The position numbers and the translations under genes were made by a program. A stretch of DNA of 38,735 nt, from contig JAFXLG010000037.1 of the NCBI GenBank assembly GCA_017531305.1, positions 1 through 38,735 on the forward strand, read 5' to 3'. The stretch is from Alistipes sp. GTDB lineage: Bacteria > Bacteroidota > Bacteroidia > Bacteroidales > Rikenellaceae. Positions within the stretch are counted from its first letter, which is position 1. Each line of letters begins with the position of its first letter. This document shows, piece by piece, positions 23,540 through 31,628 of the stretch. The notes below the pieces were generated by a model. That model saw nothing but the letters and a program-made list of their open reading frames with translations. It searched no databases and was not told where the DNA came from.

Positions 23540-24943
23540 TTAGAACATTGCGATTTTATCTATAATATCTCTCAATATGGTTGGCTGCCAGAATCCGATT
23601 ACAAGTGCGAAGACCAAAAGCGAAAGGGCACTGTATGAGAGTCGGCGGTTGATATTCGAGAGGTGAAGCTCATCTTGATTTGATTGATAACAGAGCTTGA
23701 TCATGCGGTGGCAGACGGTAAAGATCACAATACAGATGAGCAAAACCATGATAGCAAGCACCCACCATCCTCTCAAGGTCAAAGCCTCCATCATAATCAT
23801 CAACTCCGAGATGAATAGTGGTGAAGGAGGGAATGCCAAGACTGCAATCATACCCAGCAGAAGTCCTATAGCTCCCACCTTATTGATATTGATATAGTCT
23901 CCGATACGGTTGATGCGGTAGCCATTGTAGATCTGACGCACGATAGCAATCTGCAGGAAGAGGCTGCTCTTGATGAATGTATGACATACCACATGGAATA
24001 TAGCAGCCCATACTCCTATACCGCCGATACCCAAACCAATGGCAACGATACCCATATTCTCGACCGTAGAGTAGGATAGGAATCGTTTGTAGTTATTGGT
24101 ACGGCGGAGGAACAAAGCTCCCACCATCAGGCTCAGGAGTCCTATGATGAGCATTACGTTCTTCACCCAAGGGAAGACTTCGGTGGTGGAGAATAGTTTG
24201 TAGATGCGGAAGATCGCCAAGAAACCAGCATTCACCAAGCCTGTTGAAATCATAGCCGATGCAGGTGCTGGAGCTGCAAAGTTGGCATCCACACCGATTG
24301 TATAGAGTGGGAAGATCTCCATCTTACAGCTATAACCCGTGAGAATTAGCAGGAATGCCGCCTTGAGATAAAGCGGATTGCCGTTTATGATAAGGTGCTG
24401 CAGGTCGTTGTAGTTCAACGAGTTGTTGGATGCTGTGGCGCATAAAAGCAGGATGCCCAGATATGCGATAGCGATACCCGTAGAACATACGAAAAGATAC
24501 TTCCATGTAGCCTCCAGCGTTGCCTTCGAGTGGCGGTGGTAGATAATACCTGCCGCACACAAAGTGGTAGTCTCAAGCAGGATCCACGTGATGGCAATGT
24601 TGTTGGCAAAATATACTCCCGTAATGGCGGCAGTAAGCAACATAAGCAGGGCAAAGTAGTTCCTGTAATTTACTATCGTATCATCCTTGAGATACTCCTC
24701 GGAGTGAATGAAAACATAACACGACACCACAAACAGCAACACATAAAAGAGTGTTCCAATCTGATCGAACGTGAAGAACTCTCCCGAAGTAGAAAGATAT
24801 GCTCCGCCAAAGAGAAGATTTAATCCGAAAATGGCATGCGATACCAGATAAATCAGGTATAAAGAGTGTACCATCTTGCGGCTTCGGGCGAAGAATGTGG
24901 CTGCTGCCACTAATATCCATATTGCGAAGAAGATATATATCAT
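23540..24943 (-). CDS. HyfF/NuoN-like proton-pump subunit
   Basis: This 467-residue protein has about 13-14 hydrophobic segments and a complete proton-conducting (PF00361) domain. Ion-channel residues typical of the family are in place: the Glu in WILLETTTL, the Lys in EATWKYLF, the Lys in GYSCKMEIFPLYT and the Lys in NYKRFLSYSTVENMG. The usual MHTWLPDAH stretch reads LYTIGVDANF, so its histidine is lost, as in many HyfF proteins. It is one of two antiporter-like subunits of the membrane arm, in the order expected for hyf-type operons (E-like, then F-like, then G-like). Confidence 0.88.
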   Translation of the reverse strand: MIYIFFAIWILVAAATFFARSRKMVHSLYLIYLVSHAIFGLNLLFGGAYLSTSGEFFTFDQIGTLFYVLLFVVSCYVFIHSEEYLKDDTIVNYRNYFALLMLLTAAITGVYFANNIAITWILLETTTLCAAGIIYHRHSKATLEATWKYLFVCSTGIAIAYLGILLLCATASNNSLNYNDLQHLIINGNPLYLKAAFLLILTGYSCKMEIFPLYTIGVDANFAAPAPASAMISTGLVNAGFLAIFRIYKLFSTTEVFPWVKNVMLIIGLLSLMVGALFLRRTNNYKRFLSYSTVENMGIVAIGLGIGGIGVWAAIFHVVCHTFIKSSLFLQIAIVRQIYNGYRINRIGDYININKVGAIGLLLGMIAVLAFPPSPLFISELMIMMEALTLRGWWVLAIMVLLICIVIFTVCHRMIKLCYQSNQDELHLSNINRRLSYSALSLLVFALVIGFWQPTILRDIIDKIAMF

Positions 24944-24946
24944 AGC

Positions 24947-25576
24947 TTAGTCTTTTACACGAGTTAATGAATCGCTGTCATCGGTATGAATCTTATGATC
25001 TACCTTAGTCATGAACATACCCAACATCAATACCGACATCAAGATATCGAGCATGATAGCTGCATTGATCAACATCGGCATCTCGACTCCGATAGCCATA
25101 GAGAAGAGGAATACTCCGTTCTCGATAACGAGGAATCCCACCATGTGTGTAAAGATGCGTGAGCGCAGAACGATAAGAATCAATCCCGAGAGCATGGCAT
25201 AAAGGGCTACGCCGAAAAATACCATGTTGATCGAGGAATCGGCTATATAGTATGTCATGATCGCACTTATAATGAGTGCTACCACCGACAACATCAGCGA
25301 ATTGAACTGCGAAGTGCCCGAGGTACGGATACGATTGATGCGTGTCTGGTTAATTACCCGCGTCAGGATAGCTGGTACGATTAGAGCCTTGAAGACTAAA
25401 GTCTCGATAACGATAAACGATAGCTCCACCCAATCCAGCGAGTGCAGGCGAAGCAAAGCGATGCCCAACAGAATCCAACCCTGAATAGCGATTATCGAGG
25501 CATAGTTACGGAATCGCTCAACGATAGATATATAGATGAGCGAAATGATGTATAATATGATTAATGTGAGTAACAT
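24947..25576 (-). CDS. HyfE-like membrane subunit (NuoK-related)
   Basis: This 209-residue protein has about six or seven hydrophobic segments. The C-terminal half carries the NuoK-like segment GFLVIENGVFLFS with its buried glutamate, and a further Glu is in SFIVIETLVFKAL. Size and order match HyfE (216 residues in E. coli). It links the antiporter-like subunits to the NuoH-like subunit in the membrane arm. The acidic tail (HTDDSDSLTRVKD) is predicted on the cytoplasmic side. It is spaced 3 bases from the gene downstream and 7 from the gene upstream. Confidence 0.85.
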   Translation of the reverse strand: MLLTLIILYIISLIYISIVERFRNYASIIAIQGWILLGIALLRLHSLDWVELSFIVIETLVFKALIVPAILTRVINQTRINRIRTSGTSQFNSLMLSVVALIISAIMTYYIADSSINMVFFGVALYAMLSGLILIVLRSRIFTHMVGFLVIENGVFLFSMAIGVEMPMLINAAIMLDILMSVLMLGMFMTKVDHKIHTDDSDSLTRVKD

Positions 25577-25583
25577 GATGCTC

Positions 25584-26498
25584 CTATATGTTAATGTCCA
25601 ACTTAAGCAGATAGCCGATAAAGAATATCAGGGCTGCCAAAGCCGAGATTGTTACTATAAATGTGGTATTACGAACAAGTTTGTTACGTCCTTGTGTGGA
25701 CTCAACTACGCCGACCGAGAGTCCCGTTAGCAGGATCGCCAGCGGAGTGGCAAACCACCAGTTGAAACAACATGTGGCAGCTATGGCATTGGCGGCAATC
25801 ATCGAGAAGCAAGCGCACTTGATCCAGCTTGCAATATGAATCATAGCCATGTCAATACCGCAATAATCCAAGCACATCACTTCGTGAATCATAGTAAGCT
25901 CCAAGTGAGTACGAGGATCATCCACAGGCACACGTCCCGACTCCACGAATGTGATATTGACGAACAAAAATGCCGTGAGCAACATCACAATCGTAAGATG
26001 CAGGTCGAAGGTCTGTTCATGCTCGAAAATCTCGGCGAAAGATGTATATCCGCAGAAGAGAGCCAGTGTAGCGAAGCCAATCATCAGTGCAGGCTCTATG
26101 AGCGCACCATACAATGCTTCGCGGGCAGCTCCCATACCTTCGAAGGAACTTCCTGTATCCATAGCTGCAAAGATTATGATTATGCGAGCCAAAGCCAAAG
26201 TGTATGCGAAGCAGATTACATCACCATCGAATGAGATGAGTGGATAGAGATCGGCTACGGGTATAAACAACATGGCTACTATGGCAGCACCTAAATATAT
26301 GGCTGGAGCTATGCGGAATAGAGCCGTGGTAGTGGTAGAATATACCGTGCTCTTTTTCATGAGCAGATTCACATTGCGCAAGTGCTGAGTAAAAGGCATG
26401 CCCTGACGACCAGCCAAAAGTGCGCGTGTACGGTTAATCACTCCCGGTATGGCGAGTGAAGTGATGATTACAAGTAGTGTATTGAGTACGATCGCCAT
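25584..26498 (-). CDS. HyfC/HycD/NuoH-like membrane anchor subunit
   Basis: This 304-residue protein has about eight hydrophobic segments. NuoH/HycD-family motifs are clear: MDTGSSFEGMGAAREALYGALIEPALM near residue 115-140, and the conserved loop VESGRVPVDDPRTHLELTMIHEVM near 185-210, whose acidic residues line the path between the redox arm and the membrane arm. This subunit anchors the peripheral arm; in complex I it forms the quinone cavity with NuoB and NuoD. Its conserved acidic residues are kept, although its peripheral partners have lost their metal ligands. It follows the HyfB-like gene after 2 bases. Confidence 0.88.
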   Translation of the reverse strand: MAIVLNTLLVIITSLAIPGVINRTRALLAGRQGMPFTQHLRNVNLLMKKSTVYSTTTTALFRIAPAIYLGAAIVAMLFIPVADLYPLISFDGDVICFAYTLALARIIIIFAAMDTGSSFEGMGAAREALYGALIEPALMIGFATLALFCGYTSFAEIFEHEQTFDLHLTIVMLLTAFLFVNITFVESGRVPVDDPRTHLELTMIHEVMCLDYCGIDMAMIHIASWIKCACFSMIAANAIAATCCFNWWFATPLAILLTGLSVGVVESTQGRNKLVRNTTFIVTISALAALIFFIGYLLKLDINI

Positions 26499-26500
26499 AA

Positions 26501-28492
26501 CTATATCAATTTAAGGAGTGAAAGAACGAAAATTACCACCAAGAATATCAGTGCGTAGGCAATATAGAGATTGATCTTGCTCGTACGCAACAGATTCATC
26601 ACTCGTTTGTTGATCATGTGCAGAAGTTCAACCCACCATGCCGCAAACAGACGGTCAATTTTATCCTTATGTCGTACATTGTAGTTGTGTGAAGAGGGGA
26701 AAATCTCACTTTTGCTAACAGCTCGTCCTTCTACGGTATCTTGAGTGAAGGATGTGGCGATAGACTCCAACCCCTCGGCAAACGATTCGCCTGTATATTG
26801 CATACGGATGTTGGGTGAAGTGAAGCCACAACCCCAAGTTGGACCTTGATCAATGGTGCGTGATCGCTGAGCGCGACTCTTTATCACATAAAGCAGAGCA
26901 ATGATAATGACCAAAAGCCAAGCCGTAAGCGAAAGCTTGGTGAGCGCAGGCGAGAGATATTGACTCACCACAGGCTCAGTGTAAGGTGTAAATTGCAAGG
27001 CTACAACCTCGACAATGCGAATAGCAAATTGAGGGAACAATCCGATGAGGATTATTGCTGCGGCTGGTATAGCCATAGCCCCGATTCTTACATTATCCAC
27101 CTCCTGAGACTCGGCAACATGATGATGGCGTGGCGAGCCGAGGAAGATCGTGCTGTAGAGTTTACTGAATGCCAAAACTGCAATACCGCCGATCAGAGCC
27201 AACGAAAGTAATCCGCCAGCGGCATAGACTGTGTTGACATTATCCCTGACGCTGTCCAACATTCCCAAATAGATCAAGAACTCTCCTACAAAACCGTTGA
27301 GTGGTGGCAGAGCGCAGATCGCCAACGTGGCGATGAAGAAGAGTATAGCCGTCACGGGCATATGCTTTGCTACGCCACCGAATCTATCGAGCAAGGTGGT
27401 GTGCATCTGAGAATAGATGTTTCCAGCACCGAAGAAGAGCAACGACTTGAAGAGTGAGTGATTTACCGTATGAAGCAAAGCACCGCACAAAGCTATGGTA
27501 GCAACCAGATGATTGCCTGCAGCCTGTCCCAAAGTGGCAATACCCAAACCGATGAATATCACACCGATATTCTCGATACTCGAATATGCCAAAAGTCGCT
27601 TGGCATCGTTCTGAACAGCCGCCAAGATCACGCCCCAGAGTCCTGTGATGATACCTACGGCAAGTATAATCGTGCCGATAATCTGTAAATCAGCCATGTC
27701 GACAACATACCACATCACGCGCATTATGCCATAGACTCCCGTCTTGATCATAACGCCCGACATGATAGCCGAGACGTGTGATGGAGCTGCTGGATGAGCC
27801 TCGGGAAGCCAAACGTGCATAGGGAAGAGACCTGCCTTCATGCCAAATCCTAAAAGGAAGAGTATGAAAAGCAGAATTGTCTTGCCGTTGGAGAAGCAGA
27901 TGGCGAGATTGGCAAAATCGCCAGATGAGGTGATGGAGTAGATTGTAGCAAAACCTGCCACGAGGAATATAAATCCAATGTGCATCATGATCAGGTATGC
28001 TACGGCTGCTCGCAAGACCTCAGCTCGTTCGGCATCGAACAATATGAGCAGGAACGAAGCTATGGTCATCAATTCCCATGCAAAGAGAAATGAGAAACCA
28101 CCGCTTGAGACAACCACTAACATCATCGAGAGGATCAACACCACTAGTGATGAGTAGTGCAATGAAATGTGAGCCGAAGATTTCTTTTGGAGATATTGCT
28201 CTAAATATCCCTTCGAGTAGAGTATGGTTGCAATGCCTGCTACTCCTATAATCAGCAGAAACAGAGCCGAAAGCGGATCAATACTCAAAGACTCTTGTCC
28301 AAAAATAGGACTTGTAAACTCCATAATAGTCAGACTCTTGGTAGAGCTAAGCACCCCTATGGCAGGTATGGCGGCAGCCAATGCCATGGTCACAACACTT
28401 GCCAAAGCCACCCATACCTTACTGCGCAATGGGCTAAGGAAGAGTGCTGCTACAAGCAACGCAAGAGTAGGAAGCAGATAAAGATAAAACAT
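26501..28492 (-). CDS. HyfB/NuoL-like proton-pump subunit
   Basis: This 663-residue protein has about 15-16 hydrophobic segments with a complete PF00361 domain. Signature residues include the Glu in FAWELMTIASF, GMKAGLFPMHVWLPEAHPAAPS (Lys, two His), the Lys in NDAKRLLAYSSIENIG and HTVNHSLFKSLLFF. A HyfB-type C-terminal tail follows (GPTWGCGF). The length matches HyfB (672). It is the first gene of the hydrogenase-related operon. No consensus promoter is seen in the 77 bases before it (the best is TAATTTTA at 28521-28514), so the operon may also be read from rsmE upstream. Confidence 0.9.
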   Translation of the reverse strand: MFYLYLLPTLALLVAALFLSPLRSKVWVALASVVTMALAAAIPAIGVLSSTKSLTIMEFTSPIFGQESLSIDPLSALFLLIIGVAGIATILYSKGYLEQYLQKKSSAHISLHYSSLVVLILSMMLVVVSSGGFSFLFAWELMTIASFLLILFDAERAEVLRAAVAYLIMMHIGFIFLVAGFATIYSITSSGDFANLAICFSNGKTILLFILFLLGFGMKAGLFPMHVWLPEAHPAAPSHVSAIMSGVMIKTGVYGIMRVMWYVVDMADLQIIGTIILAVGIITGLWGVILAAVQNDAKRLLAYSSIENIGVIFIGLGIATLGQAAGNHLVATIALCGALLHTVNHSLFKSLLFFGAGNIYSQMHTTLLDRFGGVAKHMPVTAILFFIATLAICALPPLNGFVGEFLIYLGMLDSVRDNVNTVYAAGGLLSLALIGGIAVLAFSKLYSTIFLGSPRHHHVAESQEVDNVRIGAMAIPAAAIILIGLFPQFAIRIVEVVALQFTPYTEPVVSQYLSPALTKLSLTAWLLVIIIALLYVIKSRAQRSRTIDQGPTWGCGFTSPNIRMQYTGESFAEGLESIATSFTQDTVEGRAVSKSEIFPSSHNYNVRHKDKIDRLFAAWWVELLHMINKRVMNLLRTSKINLYIAYALIFLVVIFVLSLLKLI

Positions 28493-28569
28493 TCTGATAA
28501 AATTTAACGCTTCTAAAATTAAACCATTCTAATTTTGAACATACCGATTCCAATGTTCAGAGCCGAAAA

Positions 28570-29280
28570 TTATTCTCCATTAATGGTTGAAACCATTACG
28601 GTTGCCACGACTGCTGCGGTTTCGGTGCGCAGACGTTGATGACCCAAAGAGATGGGTTGGAATCCGTTTACGAGTGCAAATTTAATCTCTTCGGGCGAAA
28701 AATCACCTTCTGGACCAATCAAAATTAAAATATTTTCATTTTTTTTAATAATTCTGGGTAAATATGGTCTTTCGTGGAAGGTGGAATCGCAGTGAGCGAT
28801 GAATTTTTGCCCCTCGAATGGCATTGTTAATACCTCTTTGAGTGGCGTCATATCGTCCAGTTGTGGGTGATATGCCTTTAATGACTGCTTGACGGCAGAT
28901 GTGATTACCTTAAATTCCCTCTCGTGTTTGATTGTACGGCGTTCACTATGCGCACATTCGATGGGGATAAAACGCGTAACACCCACCTCGGTAGCCTTCT
29001 CCAAAAACCACTCGTAACGATCGATATTTTTGGTAGGAGCTACAGCCATAGTGAGTGTGTAGGGCATCTTTTCGTACTCGCTGTAGGTCTCTACCACCTC
29101 GACCGAGCAGTGTTTGTGGTGGGGATCAACTATGCGGCAAAGATATAAGTTTCCCTTACCATCTGTCAGGTGTAACTTGTCGCCCTGCTTAAGTCTTAAC
29201 ACCCTGATACAGTGTTTTGACTCCTCCTCCTCGAGCGTATATAGGGGCGGAATGATATTAGGTGAGTAAAATAGTTGCAT
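28570..29280 (-). CDS. rsmE: 16S rRNA (uracil1498-N3)-methyltransferase
   Basis: This 236-residue SPOUT-class enzyme methylates N3 of U1498 in 16S rRNA using SAM. The SPOUT knot motifs are visible: LIGPEGDFSPEEI near residue 178 and SLGHQRLRTETAAVVA near residue 215. The N-terminal PUA-like part contains HCIRVLRLKQGD. Length is normal (about 240). Its start faces the M3 peptidase gene; the two promoters abut in a palindrome at 29298-29313. It lies 77 bases upstream of the hydrogenase-related operon on the same strand, with no clear terminator, so some read-through is possible. Confidence 0.95.
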   Translation of the reverse strand: MQLFYSPNIIPPLYTLEEEESKHCIRVLRLKQGDKLHLTDGKGNLYLCRIVDPHHKHCSVEVVETYSEYEKMPYTLTMAVAPTKNIDRYEWFLEKATEVGVTRFIPIECAHSERRTIKHEREFKVITSAVKQSLKAYHPQLDDMTPLKEVLTMPFEGQKFIAHCDSTFHERPYLPRIIKKNENILILIGPEGDFSPEEIKFALVNGFQPISLGHQRLRTETAAVVATVMVSTINGE

Positions 29281-29337
29281 AAATTTCTGTTAATGTTTAT
29301 CTTTGCAAAGATATTAATTATAAGTTAAGTAATGAAA
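29275..29337. promoter_or_regulatory. Back-to-back divergent promoters (M3 peptidase operon and rsmE)
   Basis: Plus strand: TTG (29275-29277), 20 bases, TATCTTTG (29298-29305). Minus strand: TATCTTTG (29313-29306) with TTTC 20 bases upstream (29337-29334). The two -7 boxes touch and form the perfect 16-bp palindrome TATCTTTGCAAAGATA. Confidence 0.65.
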
Positions 29338-31590
29338 CGCTTTTTCCATTTATTCGCATTTGCGATGTTAATTATGACACTAAATTCGTGTAATAAGTCG
29401 GCAGCTACAGCCGATAATCCATTTTTTGAGCCCAAGTGGGATACTCCTTACGGTGCGCCACCATTCGAGCGAATTCGATTTGAGCACTATAAACCAGCCT
29501 TCGAGCAGGGTATGTCGTTGCATAATGAGGAGATTGCTGCGATTGTTGATTGTAAGGACGAGCCTACATTCGAGAATACCATTCTGGCATATGATAATGC
29601 TGGAAAAATGCTCTCTAAGGTGAGTGGTGTGTTCGGCATGCTGGAGTCGGCTGTTACCGATGAGCAGATGCAGGATCTCTCTTCGGAGATGATGCCTCGT
29701 TTGGCAGCCCATAGCGATGCTATCTTGATGAACGAGAAGCTCTTTGCGAGAATCAAGAAGGTCTATGATAATCGAGATGCATCTGGCTTGGATGAACTTC
29801 AGCAGCGTTTGACCAAGAAAATTTACGATCGTTTTGTTCGCTCTGGTGCATTGCTTTCAGCCGAGGATAAGGCAAAGCTCAAGCAGATCAATGAGCAACT
29901 CTCTTCGCTGAGCGTGAAGTTTGGTCGTAATACTTTGGCTGAGACCAATGCTTTCCAGCTTGTGTTGGATGAGAATCAGGTTAAGGGTTTGCCTCAGTCG
30001 GTATTGGATTCTGCCCGTGAGCAGAGTAAGGCGGCTGATAAGGGCGCAGACAAGTATCTCTTTACGTTGCATAAGCCAAGTATGTTGCCTGTCTTGACCT
30101 ACGCTCAGGATCGCAGTGTGAGAGAGCAGATCTATAAGGCATATTTGAAGCGCGGTGATAATGGTAACGAGAACGACAATAAGGCGGTTATCGCCGATAT
30201 GGTTTCATTGCGTTATGAGAAGGCTAAGCTGTTGGGATATGACTCATATTCGCACTATGTTACTGCCAATCAGATGGCTGGCTCGCCTGAGGCGGCTTAT
30301 GAGTTGTTGGAGGGAATCTTCGATGCAGCAAACCAGAAGGCTAAGGAGGAGTTGGATCGCATGACAACCCTCTTTAAGAGAGATCACGGTGCGGATGCCA
30401 ATTTTGAGTCTTGGGACTGGTGGTATTATGCCGAGAAGGTGCGTAACCGCGATTATAAGTTGGAGGAGGAGCAGGTGCGTCAATTCCTCTCGTTGGATAA
30501 TGTGAAGGGTGGAATCTTCTTCCTTGCAAATCGTCTCTATGGCATCACATTCCGTCCTATCAAGGCTCCATTGTACCATGAGGATTGCGAGGCTTATGAG
30601 GTCATTGATGCTGATGATTCGGCTTTGGGTATGCTCTATTTCGATTTCCATCCACGTCCAAGCAAGAGTGGTGGAGCATGGTGCGGTACATACGTAGATC
30701 AGAGCTATGAGGATGGCAAACGTGTAGCTCCTGTGGTAAGTATCGTTTGTAACTTTACTCCTCCGACAAAGGATATGCCTGCGTTGCTTACTATCGATGA
30801 GACTGAGACTCTCTTCCATGAGTTTGGTCATGCTTTGCATAATCTCTTTGCCGATGTCAAGTATTCAGGCTTGGGTGGCGTAGAGGGCGATTTTGTGGAG
30901 CTTCCATCTCAGATTATGGAGAATTGGGCATTCTCTACCGAGTTGCTTAAGCAATATGCCGTACACTATTCGCGTGGCAATGTGATGCCCGATGATATGA
31001 TTCGCAACATCCAGCGTTGCTCTAAATTCAATGAGGGCTTCAACACCACAGAGCTCTCTGCTGCGGCTCTCTCGGATCTGGATATTCATTCAGTTAAGAG
31101 TGCCGAGAAGATTGATGTGGCTTCTTTCGAGCGCGAGGCTTTGAATACTAAGCGAGGTCTTATCTCTCAGATTGAGCCACGTTATCACTATACATATTTC
31201 AGCCATATCTTCAACGGAGGTTACTCTTCGGGTTATTACTTCTATTTGTGGGCTGAGGTGCTGGATAAGGATGCATATCAGGCATTTGTGGAGAGTGGCG
31301 ATATCTTCAACCAGCAGATTGCTAAGCGTTTCAGAGATGAGGTTCTCTCACGCGGAGGTACTCGTAACGGAATGGATATGTATCGTTCGTTTAGAGGTGC
31401 CGATCCCGATAAAAATGCCATGCTCGTAGCTCGTGGTTTGATCGAAGAGGCGGTGGTTGAGCCACTGGAGAAACCTCAGATCGCGGCTAAGGTCGATACT
31501 CGTGAGCAGGCTCGTCAGCGTGCCGAGCGTTCGCGCCGTGAGCGTGAGGCAGCGCGTCTGGAGGCGGAGTCGGTTGAACAGGCTGAATAA
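29332..31590 (+). CDS. M3 family metallopeptidase, peptidyl-dipeptidase Dcp-like lipoprotein (1)
   Basis: This 752-residue protein has a lipoprotein signal (lipobox LNSC) and a full M3 (thimet oligopeptidase/Dcp) domain. The zinc motif is HEFGHALH at residue ~496, followed by GDFVELPSQIMENW with the third ligand glutamate. Bacteroidota Dcp-like enzymes trim dipeptides or short peptides in the periplasm. Unlike its tandem neighbour it has a C-terminal tail of ~45 residues rich in Arg, Glu and Ala (REQARQRAERSRRERE), probably helical. It is first in an operon with a second M3 enzyme and a GH43 protein, driven by the promoter at 29275-29305. Confidence 0.93.
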   Translation: MKRFFHLFAFAMLIMTLNSCNKSAATADNPFFEPKWDTPYGAPPFERIRFEHYKPAFEQGMSLHNEEIAAIVDCKDEPTFENTILAYDNAGKMLSKVSGVFGMLESAVTDEQMQDLSSEMMPRLAAHSDAILMNEKLFARIKKVYDNRDASGLDELQQRLTKKIYDRFVRSGALLSAEDKAKLKQINEQLSSLSVKFGRNTLAETNAFQLVLDENQVKGLPQSVLDSAREQSKAADKGADKYLFTLHKPSMLPVLTYAQDRSVREQIYKAYLKRGDNGNENDNKAVIADMVSLRYEKAKLLGYDSYSHYVTANQMAGSPEAAYELLEGIFDAANQKAKEELDRMTTLFKRDHGADANFESWDWWYYAEKVRNRDYKLEEEQVRQFLSLDNVKGGIFFLANRLYGITFRPIKAPLYHEDCEAYEVIDADDSALGMLYFDFHPRPSKSGGAWCGTYVDQSYEDGKRVAPVVSIVCNFTPPTKDMPALLTIDETETLFHEFGHALHNLFADVKYSGLGGVEGDFVELPSQIMENWAFSTELLKQYAVHYSRGNVMPDDMIRNIQRCSKFNEGFNTTELSAAALSDLDIHSVKSAEKIDVASFEREALNTKRGLISQIEPRYHYTYFSHIFNGGYSSGYYFYLWAEVLDKDAYQAFVESGDIFNQQIAKRFRDEVLSRGGTRNGMDMYRSFRGADPDKNAMLVARGLIEEAVVEPLEKPQIAAKVDTREQARQRAERSRREREAARLEAESVEQAE

Positions 31591-31628
31591 GCAGATGTAT
31601 GAAGAATAAATTATAATGAAATAAAATG

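Noticed and set aside
21244-28492. Calling the operon a functional [NiFe] hydrogenase-4 or formate hydrogenlyase
   Set aside because: All four NiFe ligand cysteines and the proximal-cluster cysteines are missing, and no maturation genes are nearby.
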